DNA of 64,000 nucleotides from Cenococcum geophilum 1.58 (taxonomy: Eukaryota > Ascomycota > Dothideomycetes > Gloniales > Gloniaceae): the NCBI GenBank assembly GCA_001692895.1, contig KV748199.1, forward strand, positions 1-64,000, read 5' to 3'. The notes beneath the pieces were generated by a model. That model was not told where the DNA came from. It did no database searches and worked only from the letters and a program-made list of their open reading frames with translations. Positions 1-12,455 of this stretch are shown here, in pieces. A program made the translations under genes and the position numbers. The first letter of the stretch is position 1, and each line of letters starts with the position of its first letter.

Positions 1-1950
1 AGACTTTTATAATTAAGGCAGGTATTTTATATCTTAAAGAGGTCTTTATAAATAAAGGTAATTTCTAGTAGTTTCTATTAAGGTTCTATTCTTAGGGTCC
101 TATAAATAGTGTTTTAGTCTAATTTTAGATTCCTATTCTATTTATAGTTTATTAATTAATTAATATAGCTTTATATAAATAAAATATAGTTAAAGAAATT
201 TAAAACTTTTAGTTAAGTAATTCTCTAAATTTTAAGAGACTACTTAGGCACTATATAAGTGCTATAAACCAGAGGTTTATTAGAATATCCGAGAAAATGA
301 AAGGGGGTATTAAAATTTTTGATAACCACTAACGCCGGGGAAAGAACCCCGATTTTGCAGATTATATAGGAAAATCCTCTAGGAATCTTAGAAAATCTAA
401 GAAATCCTCCTTGAATAAACCAAGGCAAATTATGACTAAATAAAAAAGACAAAAAACCCCTATGATCTCGGTATATCTGAGAATTTAAGCCAAAAATGCA
501 GAAATATCCGGCTACTAATTAGAATCAGAATTTTCTAGAAATTTATAAGGAGCTAGCAAGATTTGTTAGTAAATTCTAAGAAAAAAAAGCTATTTTACGT
601 ACCTAGTTGAAGACCACCTCTAGATTTAATTTTAGAAACCTTCTTTAATGCAGCCACGCGCGCACCATTAATATTGAGCATCTTAATGGAAAATCCAAGA
701 AATTAGCTAATTTTACTTATAAAAGAATGTGTTGGAAAAAACGAGAATTAAATACCTTTTTAACGGAGAAAGTACCAAAAAGAATCTTAAAAAAGGAAAG
801 TAGGTAAGATCTATATCTCCCGAATGCCTTAGACATTTTTTCATTTTTATTTAAGACGGAATTACCCTAAAAAAAGTTAGTTTTATTAAAATATATAAAA
901 AATAAACTAGATTTCTTATATCCTAAAGACCCTTCTTTACATACTATAGCTCCAGAATTAATTCCTAGGTAAAGTAAGAAATTAAATTACTAATATTAGA
1001 ATTTTTAATAATATACTTCGTAATTATAGCTATAAGGAAGTTTCTTAACCTCCTTAGTGCCATTAATCTCACCGTTAGCAGGCATTTTCTAAAAAAATGT
1101 TAAATTAGTTTTATTTATCGGAAAAATGGTAAAATTATACGGCATTCTGGATGCGATAGGTATAGCACCTAGGATCTGCGTCTTTGTGCCCCCAGAAACC
1201 AGCCCTAAAATATTAGAAAAACTAAGAAAAAATAGAATATTTCTTACCTTAATTTCTCCTTAAGGTCTTTGTCTTGTTCTTTTTAAATAGAATTAGTATA
1301 TTTTTAGAACTACCAAGAAAAATACATACCTTTGACGGCTTTCCGGACAACCATCTTTTCTAATATGCTGCCTTTTTGGTAGCGAGGACGGCAGTAGCAC
1401 TGGCAGATCTAATACCCAAAATTTAAAATAATTCTCGGAAAAAATAAGAAAAAATAAAAAGAAAATAGGAAAAACTATAAGTCTATTAAGCAAGAGGCTG
1501 TATATAGAATAATTCTTCCCAGCAAGAAAGAAAGCCTAAGATATCGGAAAATCCGATAATTGAGTTATCGCTATAGTAAAAAACCGAGAAAAATTTTCCC
1601 AAAAAAATTAAAGTTATTAATTTGAAGCCAATATGTTAGAATAATCGAGAAACTGGTAAGCGATATGATATAAAACCGAGAAAGGAAAAAAGAGATCTCC
1701 GTAAATTTAAAAATATAGTTCTAAAGGACTTATTTTTCTGAAAATATATGAAAATTACATAACCTTAAAACTACTTACTTGGGAGGCATTTTTGAAGCTC
1801 TAGAAGAGCTGGTGGATTGGAAATCTAGTATATAAGTTAGTATATGACGTATATAGCTAATATAGAGCTCTAGCTTACTTGATTTTTGCTCATTGATTAA
1901 GCGTTAAGGTGTTTGAGATTGAAGAGCTTAATTGAGAGTGAAGTTATCTG
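1..1950. other. AT-rich stretch without a gene
   Basis: This stretch is strongly AT-rich, with stops in all frames and only short open frames that look like chance. I see no coding signature, LTR or tandem array. The composition resembles the RIP-type AT-rich compartment further right. GC content rises abruptly near 1950. Confidence 0.6.
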
Positions 1951-2338
1951 GGGCGCCAAGACCTCGCGTGTGCTAGGCCGTTTCGGGTCTGGCGCCCCCG
2001 ACCGTCCGCGCCTGGACGGTTACCATCCGAGAAGAAGTACCGATTTAACACAAATTATGTACCTTTTCGCCCAAAATCGCGTGCGAAAGTACTCGGGGGC
2101 GGTCGCTGCGCGACCTCGTGCGGGGTTCGGGCGCGTTATCAGCAGGGGTGGCCCTAACCTCGTATTAACCCGGGTCGTAACCGCGCTAAATCAGCCCCCC
2201 CGATATGTGATAGGTATCCTGCAGGCAGACTTCAGCTCTGCGCCACAATTTCTGCCTTGAATCTTGTCCACTACCATTGCCCTATTCTATGTGATAGATA
2301 TTTGAGGCATATGCGGCCCAGTCATAGAGCCATTCCAA

Positions 2339-3630
2339 ATGCCCAAAGGCCCCGTCAAAAATTTTAGCACTTTTATCACCGTAAACATGTCATGCGATTT
2401 TTCAGCTAACACCACCATCGTCCATGATCTACAATATTCGCTCTTTGAGGAATCCTTTTCGTTGAAGCTCAATTGCATGGAGACATATTTGCGACCAGAT
2501 CCAGGAGGTGCATTGATCCCCTGGTTATATGCCCTCTTCCTCTTACTCTTCCACCTCCCTGCATGCATCATCCGTGCAGTCCGATGGGAATCCGCTCAAT
2601 ATCTAGCTCTTGGGCTCGCGGTGTTGGGTATCGCCTTGACTATCCAATCGTATGAGGGCACTTCTCTCAAGGCTGAGACGGTACTGGTGTGGATGCCATT
2701 AACGCTCATATTGGATGTTGGAGCTATGCTGCAGATGGTTGTCCTTATTATTGAAAAACATGGTTTTCGAAATCTTGTCCAAGCATTTAGCAATGCTGTA
2801 TTGAAGCTCGGAAGGAAAAGGAGGTCCAGGCCACCATTAGCCGCCGCAGTCCAGATAGGTAAGCCTTTCCTTCCTTGATTTGGGGCACATAGCTAATTAA
2901 AATCAAAGATTTGGACCTACCAGCACACCCGGAACCAAATTCTACGAAAGGTGGGAATGTGGCGGTCTCAAGGGACGTCGAAGCAATTCCGCAGAAGCCT
3001 CACGATGATGTTCTCAGACACACAATCGTCGCTTTGTTCGCTTTTATCTTCCTCCTGATCATGATTATCCTACAAATCATGGCACTAGTCTTTGCAGTTA
3101 AGGGTAGAAATGGGCCAGACAAGAAAGTGAAGTGGTGTTCACCAGCATTCAGAGATTTCGCTGTAGCTGTTGTCGTGCCTGGCACTTGCGACATCTATCC
3201 CGTTACCAATAGTAGCAGCTACGGCATCGGCTGCATCGAACTTCCCGCTCGTCAACAAGCAGATTGGCTTTCGGGCACAATTGTCTGCCTCTCGGCTAGT
3301 CTAATTGTTCAGGCGATGGACATGGCACTCTTAAGGTGCGCTCATGGACGGAGATTCCGTGGGGTGAAGATGCAAAGACCTTGGTTGACGATGTTTAGTG
3401 GGGTACTGATACTTATAGTTCTTATTACTTTTAGTGTTTTCAATGCCGGAAGACTGCCTCCTGGGATTTCAAATATTGTTTGGGTATTTCGGAAGTCGGC
3501 AAAAGAAACACATGGTTCGGTATGTCGGGGAACGCTGAATTCACCGGGGCTTCGAGGAATGATTATCGGGTGGACCGATGGACTCTTTGATAGTTGGGGA
3601 AGTGTGTATCATGGGTCCACTCTCAGCTAG
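2339..3630 (+). CDS. multi-span membrane protein of unknown function, two exons
   Basis: Two exons join cleanly: 2339-2858 and 2909-3630. The 50-bp intron has donor GTAAGC, a gctaat branch-like motif and acceptor aaag, and gives a 413-aa product in phase. Hydrophobic segments that look like membrane spans occur at about residues 60-80 (PWLYALFLLLFHLPACII), 90-105 and 120-145. Three more are encoded in exon 2: a long one just after TIVALFAF, one around SGTIVCLSASLIV and one around FSGVLILIVLI. The N-terminal half holds possible N-glycosylation sequons. A downstream in-frame Met at residue 17 (MSCDFSAN) could be the real start. I do not recognise the family and assign no function. Normal GC content and intact frames set it apart from the decayed DNA on both sides, so it looks like a surviving host gene in an isolated island. 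Confidence 0.65.
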
Positions 3631-4740
3631 CCACGATCACCGAGCGTTACGGGAGCGAGACCTAGTAAAGGATCAATTCTACCCTCTAAGTTCTCTAAGA
3701 CTCGAAGTAATTGTTAGAGCTTTTTAGATGCACGTATTATGTTTCGATTAGCATACCCCAAGTCAGCCTCGTGATGAAGAAGCAGCATATCGTAGAAACT
3801 CACCTGCCCGGTCTCTATGTCTTTTCGTTACATATAATCCCCCGGAAAATTGAAAGCATTGTAATATCCCGCTAGTAAATGCTTTTGTAAGGCAGAGAGT
3901 CTTCGTATTATTTACGCGCAAGAAGACACGGATAAGCAATGAATATTGTGGAACGACATAGTTCATATTCGGACTCAGCGGATTAGTTATAAACTTGGGG
4001 GGCATCCAAATACGCTAACCAGCGAACGACCTCGCATTTACGATAGGGTTCTAAAGCAGCAACGAGGCTATCTCACTGATAAAGAAATGCTCGCAGCCAC
4101 GGACATGGATTTCTAGCGCTCAGCATCCTCATACTACATCATCATTTAAAGCTCTGAATGAATGGCGGATAGAGAGTTTAGTAAAACGACACTTTGAAGC
4201 GACTTTTATTTAGTGGTTTATACATTTAAGTTTTCTAGATATAGGCTGAAGAAAATTAGATAGTATATAGAAGCTAGTACAAATAGGAAACAGTCAAGCT
4301 GTATAAGTATGCTTTTAAGTAATATATAACGGTATTCTAAGCGGTTTAGTACTAAATATTGCCACCATCAGGCAGGGAGGGCGGCCGACCCGCTCCGGCC
4401 ATAGGGTTGTTAAGGGTGTACTTTTCGAGATTAAGAAATAGAGAATGTAGAGTAAACGGGCAGCCAGTTGGCGTAACACTCTCAAATATAGCGTGGTAGC
4501 GGTAAGGCACTACTACAGTCACCGCCAACGCTATTGCGTGCTACTCAGCTGTTTAGCGTGGCGCAGTTACTAAGTCAATAGAAGCCTGTCGAACCTCAAC
4601 CAGTTCTCGCGACTACTACTACCCAACTTTATAATGCGGACCTTCCCATGGCACGATATATGGCTATATCTACTATAGATTCTACTAGCAGGAAGGAAGC
4701 TTACTCGTAGTCGTAGATACTAAAATTACTATTAGTTAGG
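3631..4740. other. intergenic, partly GC-balanced, no supported gene
   Basis: Up to about 4130 the composition stays near that of the preceding gene. No open frame longer than 80 codons is convincing and no splice model suggests itself. It may hold 3' UTR and remnants of an old gene. AT content rises again after about 4150. A short GC-rich patch near 4375-4400 has no recognisable identity. Confidence 0.4.
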
Positions 4741-4889
4741 ACTAAAAGTCAGGGTGGTTTTGGATAATGCGAATAAGCGAGCATAAAATATCCTTATCCA
4801 ATAGAAAATGCATAAAATATCGCAATCGATAAGGATAAAAGTGCCCTGTGCGGGGCTTTTCTACCCCAACCAAGCTGAATAGAATAGAA

Positions 4890-5120
4890 CCGTCGTACGC
4901 AGAGCCGTCGTGCAGAGCCTCCGTACGCGGAGCTTCGTGCAGAGCTTCGTGTAGAGCTTCGTGCAGAGCTTCGCGCAGAGCTTCGCGTAGAGCTTCGTGC
5001 GGAGCCTCGTGCAGAGCTTCCGCAGAGCTTCGTACAGAGCTTCGCACGGAGCTTCGTGTAGAACTTCGTGCGGAGCTTCGTGCGGAACTTCGTGCAAAGC
5101 TTCGTGCAGAGCTTCCATAC
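4890..5120. repeat. 12-bp minisatellite, GAGCTTCGTGCA-type unit
   Basis: About 18-20 imperfect head-to-tail copies of GAGCTTCGTGCA lie inside the hAT-like element. Because the unit is a multiple of three, all frames stay open and give repetitive ELRA/SCRA/ALHE-type translations. These are not genes. The same unit recurs near 29690 and 49976. Confidence 0.85.
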
Positions 5121-5484
5121 GTAGAGCTAAATGTAGAGCTATATATAGAGCCACCTACTAAAATTTAGAAAAAAAGGATAATATAACTTTATTTACTAGG
5201 TTTAAATTAGTTATTTTTATATAATAATAATAAAGAAGGCGACTAAAAATTTATTTAGGGTATGCTAAGACTTATCGCGATAAGATTTATCTAAAACTAT
5301 ATACCATAGTGGACGGGTATGCTCCCATATTAAAAGAGCTGAGCAACCTTATATTTTTAATTTAGAGGCATTAACAGGGTTAAGAGTTTCTAATTCCACT
5401 TCTAAAGCCATATTTTGTATAATAATAAAGAAGAAGGCAACTAAAAATTTATTTGGGGTATGCCAAGACTTATCGCGATAAAAC

Positions 5485-5522
5485 GCAATGGATATCCTTA
5501 TCGCGATAAGGATATCCATTGC
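5485..5522. repeat. perfect 38-bp palindrome within TTATCGCGATAA cluster
   Basis: The sequence reads identically on both strands over 38 bp, centred on TCGCGA at 5501-5506. It is followed at once by another perfect palindrome of 18 bp (5524-5541), and further TTATCGCGATA copies lie near 5270 and 5470. All fall in the right-hand part of the hAT-like element, as subterminal repeats. Confidence 0.85.
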
Positions 5523-6239
5523 ATCTTATCGCGATAAGATTTATCCAAAACCACCCTGACTAAAAGTAAGGATACCAGTGCCTTTTAGGGTGGTTAGTCG
5601 CTTATTATACTTAACTATATACCTTATATATCGTCTAAAGCGCAGAAAGTAGCCCGGCCGCAATAGTTTAATTCTAATATTTGCTCTTTATTTCGCCGAC
5701 GTCCAGTCTACTAGACCAGTTAAAGCTAGTAATTTTATTTTAGCTATATACAAGCTTCTACTAATCCAATTAGGTAGAATCGCTTTATAATAAAAGCTAT
5801 AGTAAGTAAGATATCTAATTAATCTAGAGACTCTATATTTGCAGATACTATATTACCAGAAAAAAGAGTTTCTAAAAGTTAAATAGCCGTTAAGCTGCTC
5901 CTAATTAATAACGGCAGGAAGATAATTTTAAATATCTAGGTAATCGCAACTATTCTTCCAGAAGGGATTCTTAAGTCTTACTATATTTCCCTCGTCCTTT
6001 TTGTATATAAGGTGCAGTATTTTAAGATCAATACTAGCAGTACCTCTATTCTTAATCCTCCTCTCCGCTATAAATCTTTGTTTGTACTTAAGGAATTATG
6101 CCTTTTATATATCTATATAGCCTATTTAATAATATTTGCTACGGGAGAACAGGTTATTTATTATAACTTATATAAGTTTTTACTAGGCTTTAAATATTAT
6201 CCTTAAAACCCAATTCTAGGACCCTCTATTTTTAGCTAA

Positions 6240-6640
6240 CTGTAGTTAGGGGATCTTAGTCACGTTTAGAGAATAGCTATATTTAAAGAATTATTAAATG
6301 CCTAATTGGCCTAAAATAACTAGTCCTCTTAGCAGCGCTAAATAGGAGAACTATATTTAGGGAATAGCTATGTTTAGAGAATAGCTATATCTAGAGAACA
6401 GCCACGTCTAGAGAATAGCTATATAAAGGGCAGCTACGTCTAGAGAATAGCTACGTAGAGGGCAGCCACGTTTAAAAAACGGCTATATGGAGGGTAGCCA
6501 CTTCTAGAGAATAGCTACTAAAGAATAGCCAACAGCTATATTTAGAGAACAGCTATATTTAGAGAATAGTTACGTCTAAAGAGCAAGAACGCTACGTTTA
6601 ATAGCTATATCTAGAATAGCCATATCTAAAGTTTATAAAG
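6240..6640. repeat. degenerate tandem array, ~20-bp AGAATAGCTATATCTAG-like unit
   Basis: Recurrent blocks such as agaatagctatatctag and agagggcagccacg follow one another with many substitutions, mainly C/T and G/A. It looks like an old minisatellite eroded by transitions. No coding frame is present. The region 5570-6240 just left of it is AT-rich and holds nothing I can support. Confidence 0.6.
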
Positions 6641-7404
6641 CGCCTCTAAAGGTAAGTATAAAATCTATAATCTAATATAATTAAAATAGTAAATGTTTTA
6701 TATAGAATATAATTAGCGATTTAAAACGCCTATAAATAAAACCTTTATGGCATCTAGAGCTGCTTTGGCACTCTTCTCTTTTATAGTTAAGCTCTATTAA
6801 GAAGTAAGTATAAGGATACTTTGTATATAAGATATAAGGGCGTTACTTACAAGATATAATCTATAGTTTAGCGCCAAACTTCTAGAGAAAGGACTTCTGC
6901 GGCTGCTAGGACTTAGTTGTCTTCTATTCTAAATAGAAATTAGCTAGAAAATTTAGCTCTAGGTAACCATTATGTAGATCTAACAGCTTACCTTAGTAAG
7001 CTTAGACCATAGAATTAATTAGCAGATATTACTAACCTTTTTAGTTAAAAAGTTAATTCTATAGTGTGGAAACTGTAAAGCTTATTAACCCAAGTTTATA
7101 AGTAGTCTATTACTTTTAGGTCCTAAATTTTCAAACTCTAATTACAATTAACTACTCCATTATATTTTAAGCAGAGGGCTCTATATTAAAGCTCTATAGT
7201 CTAAGTATACACTATTTATAACTAATATAATCTTAATTACAAACTATAAAAGCTATATTAAAAGTCTTTAACCTAAAAGCCTCTATATTAAAAGCCTTTA
7301 AGTAAGGGCCTATTAAGTATAAACTTAGGTCAAAAATTTTATTAGCGGACCCCCGACGATCCACATATTGCTTTTAGTTTACTCCATATATAAGGGCAGA
7401 TTTA

Positions 7405-7535
7405 AGTAAGCTAAGAGGAGACGAAGCCCTAGGGGAATAGAGCCCTAGGGGAGTAAAGCCTTAAAGGAACAATCCCCTAGGGGAATAAAGCCCTAGGGAA
7501 ATAGAACCGTAAGGGAGTAGAAACGCAAGGGCTTT
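7405..7535. repeat. short tandem array, ~18-bp AAGCCCTAGGGGAATAG-like unit
   Basis: About six or seven copies of a CCCTAGGGG-centred unit occur in a row. Each unit is itself partly palindromic. The flanks (6660-7400) are AT-rich without features. Confidence 0.65.
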
Positions 7536-7679
7536 TATAAATAGGCGAATCGCTAGGATTTATTTTTATCCTTAGCTTCTTAGCTTTTAATTAGTTAGCA
7601 CGCTTTAATAAGTTACCCTACGCCGTTTTATATAAGTTATATTTAAGGCTACTACCTAGACTTAGAAAGAAAGAAAGAG

Positions 7680-7822
7680 GGGGATTAAGTAGGCTCTAAA
7701 AATTAAGTATTTAGTTTTAGATATAAATAAAGGGCTATTTTTAGCTTTTAAGAGGGTCCTAATTTTAGATGTTTCGAGAGCCTAAAATTAGGTCCTCTAT
7801 TTTTAGGGTCTACTTAATCCCC
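7680..7822. repeat. 143-bp inverted-repeat element (MITE-like hairpin)
   Basis: The left arm at 7680-7703 (GGGGATTAAGTAGGCTCTAAAAAT without its first G's) pairs with the right arm at 7799-7822 with two mismatches. A second inner pair, ctaattttag / ctaaaattag, lies near 7757 and 7781. This gives a long imperfect hairpin of the size of a small MITE. I could not define a target duplication with confidence. Confidence 0.5.
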
Positions 7823-8794
7823 TAAACCTCCTTACTCCTATCTTTAACCTTTACTTTTCCTTTTAAGCAAATAGCGTAAAAAATCCTAATTAAGTAATAA
7901 AATTTCCGTATAGCTTTCCTATCCCACTAGTAAAGTTATTAAGAAAACGCCAAGCATCTATATAATGCATCTCTTAGCTAAGACGAGACGCCACGCTAAA
8001 TTTATAAGGCTAGTACTAATCTCTATAAAAGATCCGCCTACGGGAGCGCCTAAGTCTTTAAGTATGTAAAACTAGCGTACTAATTAGCGTATACGTGACC
8101 TGGAGGGTAAGCAGGGATATAACCGTAATAATAATTATCCTACTTTCCAGATCCACAGTTCTTAAGTTTATTTAATATCTAGAGATAAGATATATATATA
8201 GAAATTAACTAGATGTATTAATATCTGCTATATAGCTAAAACAAAAACCTCTCTAGATTCTATTGCGTATTTATTACGGTCGCCTTTTAACGCAATCTTG
8301 TCCTCCTTTAGCTCTACCTTAATAATGTCTTTAATCTCACTTTAGAGATACCTTGGCCTATTATATATACCTAGGTACCTATAAGCCTAAAACCCGGATA
8401 AAACGTAAAACCCTAATAGCACTTTATAAACCCTTTCTAGAAACCGTCCTACCTTTAATATTTAAGTTATCGCAGACGTTAATGGAGGTTGCTGCTATAC
8501 TAGTAAAAAGACTAGCAGCACTTAGGAAATATAGCTCTTAGGTAAAGATATACTTAGTAAAGTGTTTATATAGACTACTGTTACTATATAGCTAATATTA
8601 ACCGCTAAGCGTATAACTATTCTAGATTTACGTCTACTAGAATAGGCCTAACCTATATAAGAGTAAAATAAAATATAAATCTTAAAATTATAAGCTAATA
8701 TAAAAACTTGTAGAAATTAACAAGGGTAAAATAAATAAGGATAATAAGTTTACTAAGGAAGTTAATTGGAATTTTACGGCCTACTATATAGTTA

Positions 8795-9225
8795 GCCTAT
8801 TTACCAGTTAAACCTAATAACTAGTTAGCCCCTTTACTAGTTAAACCTATTAACTAGTTAGCCCCTTTACTAGTTAAACCTATTAACTAGTTAGTCCCTT
8901 TACTATTAAACCTATTAACCCTTTACTAGTTAAACCTATTAACTAGTTAGTCCCTTTACTAGTTAAACCTATTAACTAGTTAGCCTATTTACTAGTAACC
9001 CCAATAAATAGTTAACCTATTTACTAGTTAAACCTATTAACTAGTTAAACCTATTTACTAGTTAAACCTATTAACTAGTTAAACCTAATAACTAGTCTGC
9101 CTATTTACCAGTTAAACCCAATAACTAGTTAGCCTATTAGTTAAACCCGTTAACTAGTTAACCTAATTAACTAAGCCTAATTAACAGCCCTATTTACCAG
9201 TCAACCCCATTTAAATAATTAAACT
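8795..9225. repeat. ~33-bp satellite array with ACTAGTTAAACC motif
   Basis: At least ten tandem units of about 33 bp contain actagttaaacctattaa and ctagttagcccctt, with small deletions. The array is AT-rich and non-coding. The interval 7823-8794 and the interval 9226-10690 show no gene; they are eroded AT-rich DNA. Confidence 0.75.
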
Positions 9226-10689
9226 CTACTTAACCTAATTGTAGAATTATGGATTAAAAATATCCTGTATATAGTATTTGCTAGTTATTATAGTACTACA
9301 AATATAGAATTTTATTATAATTTTATAGGAGGAGGTCAGTTTAATAATTTGCAGTCCTACACTTAGCTCTATAGAATGTACGCCCTTTTAGTATATAGGT
9401 AGATATATGTTTAGAATTTAGCTACCCTTTCTCTTTCTTTATATTTATTCTTATTAATAGTTAGTGGCGGTACGTTGCTTAACTACACTATCGATTAGCT
9501 AGTAATATATATACATTCTAATAAATTTGCGTTATGTAGCTTTAGTATAATATAAATATATAGAATACTTATATTATTAGGGGTATATAGATATATATAA
9601 GCGACCTTAAATTTAAATATATACTGGGATACTGTCTTATCCGCTATAAATAATAGGGTATAGCGCTAAGCAGGCTATTCTACTATGGGTTTAGTTAGTA
9701 AGTATTTTAAGAGGATATTTCCCCTCCGGATGCCCTGGCTAAGAGCTTAAATACTATTAAATATTTTTCTAAAAATAACAGGGCTATATAATAGGAAAGG
9801 CCACTAGAAATAAATTACTCTTAGGGTAACTTAATACTCCTAGGCCATAAGTTGCTCCTAGGCGCTGCGGCTGTACACTTTCTATAAGCAGTATATTTCT
9901 TTAGCCGTATAATTTTTATAGGCTGCTATTACTAGCACTTAGCTCCTAGTTATCTAGGTAGAGCTTTTAGGAGGGCTTAATGTCTAAGAGATTTAATTTT
10001 GGGAGAGCTCTTAGTTTAAAAGAGCTAATTTTAGAAAGGATGCGATTCTAGGAGAAATAATTATTCTATTATAGGGTGCTGTAGAACTTTTAAAAATATA
10101 TTCCCTAGAAACCTAAGACTCTTAAAAGACTAATTTTCCTAAAAGCCTTAGGTTTTTAAGAGCTTAATCCTAGGTCTAAGACTACTAGGAGACTATTACT
10201 AAGACTTAGCTACTTGGACTCTATTTACTAAGGTATTTATTAAGTAAGCCTAGGCTAATTAGGACCTAGTTTTTAGTTCTATTTCTATGGGGTTCCGCTT
10301 AATTCCGGGCCCCTTAAGGCTACTAGGCTCTAGGTTCTCTTAAGTAAACTTACCCTTTATTATAACTAAAGGTAATAGCTCGTCGGCGTTTCTAGTGCTT
10401 ATACTACCCACCCTATTATAAATAGTTAGCGCCGTACGGTCCTTATAGTTCTTAGCAAGCCTTATAAAACTTTATACTATACTTCTATATAATCTCTTCT
10501 AGGACCCTATATTAGTCGTCAGCCTAAAGTACAAAAATCTGCTATAGTATGCATAAAAATCGGAGTCCAATTCGCAAGTAATTGTAATCTCTTTTAGACG
10601 GGGTGGTTCCTTTAAAACTTATAGCTAGTTTAGCTATACTAGCCCTCCTAATAGGGGGTATAGACTAATACACAGCTATATAGCGTTAT

Positions 10690-10790
10690 ATTATTACTCC
10701 ACTCCGCTTTACTTTACTTTACTTTATATACTTACCTACTTTACCTCACTTTATCTACCTTACTTTACTTTACTTACTTTTCTTCTCCCT
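10690..10790. repeat. TTTACTTTAC microsatellite, inverted relative to 12300-12455
   Basis: Repeats of CTTTA/CTTTAC occupy about 100 bp. The reverse complement (AAAGT)n lies at about 12300-12455, so the two tracts form an imperfect inverted pair that brackets the decayed frame at 10820-12290. Confidence 0.6.
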
Positions 10791-10819
10791 ACTATTTAAG
10801 CCTTTCTATAAATAGCTCT

Positions 10820-11125
10820 ATGGCTCCTACCCTTACGCTTATAGACTACACTAGCCTTATCGCAGTGCTTAATAATAGGATTTAGAGGGTTTTAAGCGGA
10901 TTCTCCCCTCTAGAAGATCTTAAGGAAAATAGGCTATTAAAGGTAGTAGCCGTCGTTAGGGAGGACCCAGATACAATTATTAGCAATAATTACCGTAAAA
11001 AAGCTAGGGTAATTCTTGTTAAGCTCTTATCTATTTCCCTTAAAGTCTTCTTCCTATACGCTATCGGCACTACCCTAGATACGCTTAATATAAGAACCTA
11101 CGCGGCAAACGGGCACGCGCTATAA
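10820..11125 (+). pseudogene. decayed open frame, unknown protein
   Basis: An ATG at 10820 opens a frame of 101 codons that is interrupted by only one TAG, near codon 22 and consistent with a former TGG or CAG. It begins MAPTLTLIDYTSLIAVLNNR and ends at 11125. A second, shifted frame with several TAG codons in Trp-like positions continues to about 11480. I recognise no family. The few stops, given the AT-rich surroundings, suggest a former gene damaged by C-to-T changes. Confidence 0.4.
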
Positions 11126-12299
11126 CTACTAATATCTACGCCAATGTTATCTTTAATTAGTGGCGCACCGTAGCTAAGCCAGAGGGCTTAGCTTAGGCGA
11201 TTAAGCACTATACCGCTCGGCTCCCTATACCGCTAGACCGGCTAAAGAGCCTAAACTAGGAGATAGAACGCTATAACAATCTACCCTATAGGGCGATACC
11301 GTAGGGAGGGGTATTTCTAATAATGCCCCTATATAACCTACTAGATTTTTTAAAGGACAAATACTTGGACACACTAGTGTAGATTAACTGCCTATTTAAC
11401 GAGTGCTTTCTACCCTTATTAAGTTTAGACTAGCGGAATAGGATATAAGGATAGAGTTTGGCCAAGGTATTATAAAGGTAGTTATAGAGCACGGTATATA
11501 GAAGGAGGTTACCTATATTTAGCTAGCGGAATAAAGCTAGTAGTATATTTTATTACATTAATATAAGACAATACATCGGCCTGCCTATTATGCACTAGTT
11601 ACTAGCGTCTATAATAAGAAGGAAATGCTCGTCCTTAAATGCCGCCTTATCTCTACGTTTTCCGTTTTAATATTACTATATATCTCGCCGCCTACCTATA
11701 CCGCGCCGTTCTTACTATATACCCTAACTACTACGCTATAGAGCTTCCGCCCCTACGGTAGGCTCTTTTAAAGAGAAGAAAACTAACCTATTCTAACCTT
11801 TTAGTCTTTAAGTATTATAGGGTCGGTAGATGGGAACTAGTGTATTAATTATTAGTGCTCTTATAAGGGGGAGGGGTATATAGGGAATAGGGGTTTAAGA
11901 TAAAACTTACCTTATCTTAAATTAGCTGCTAAAGCGCCGTATTATCCTGCGTAACGTTATTTATAACTAACGTCTTTCTATCTATACTAGGACGTAAAAA
12001 CGAATCTTATTAATAGAGGTTTAATAGCTATCGCTGTAGGTCTATAGCCCTAAAGTAACTTAGTTAGTTAGTAGTATTTTATACATAGAGGTAAACCCCA
12101 AAGTAACTACAATTTCGTAAAGATTAAAAGTTTTAGATATGGTTTTACTAGTAAGATAAACACTTTTTAAAAAGTCCTAATAGAAAGGTAACCACTTATA
12201 TAGCTGCCTACAGTAAACTTTTACTCTATTAAGTAGGGCGATATATATACTAGATAGGCGCGATGCTAAAGGTATAATTAGGTCGGTTAGGCAAAGTAA

Positions 12300-12455
12300 A
12301 GTAAAGTAAAGTAGAGTAGAGTATGTATAGGAGAAGGAAAGTAATAATATAGGAGGGAGGGGGGGTATATACTGTACTGTAGGGGATAGGAGAAGTAAAG
12401 TAAAGTACAAGTATATAAAGTAAAGTGAAGTAAAGCAAAAGTAAAGTAAGGTGGG
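12300..12455. repeat. AAAGT microsatellite, inverted partner of 10690-10790
   Basis: Runs of agtaaagtaaag and variants are interrupted by a purine-rich patch (aggagggaggggggg). The plus-strand purine bias yields long but meaningless minus-strand frames. Together with the tract at 10690-10790 it forms an inverted pair about 1.5 kb apart. Confidence 0.65.

Larger units (their letters stand above)
4750..5558. mobile_element. hAT-like non-autonomous DNA element (MITE) with 8-9 bp TSD
   Basis: The ends are inverted copies of CAGGGTGGTTTTGGATAA (4750-4767 and 5541-5558). They are flanked by the same direct repeat, actaaaagt, at 4741-4749 and 5559-5567. A CAGGG terminus with an 8-bp duplication (ctaaaagt, plus one chance base) fits the hAT superfamily, while a 9-bp duplication would fit Mutator-like elements. 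The 809-bp interior has no transposase frame. It holds a 12-bp minisatellite and several TTATCGCGATAA palindromes. A block at about 5225-5310 is repeated imperfectly at about 5425-5480, so part of the interior is duplicated. Confidence 0.7.

Noticed and set aside
1913..2260. 115-codon frame before the membrane-protein gene
   Set aside because: It starts at a TTG, has no known motif, and is arginine-rich in a GC-rich patch. It is more likely 5' sequence.
3763..4005. 80-codon minus-strand frame
   Set aside because: It has no conserved feature and no splice partner.
4742..5168. Overlapping open frames on both strands (about 100 codons each) near 4.7-5.2 kb
   Set aside because: They are products of the 12-bp minisatellite, whose length keeps every frame open.
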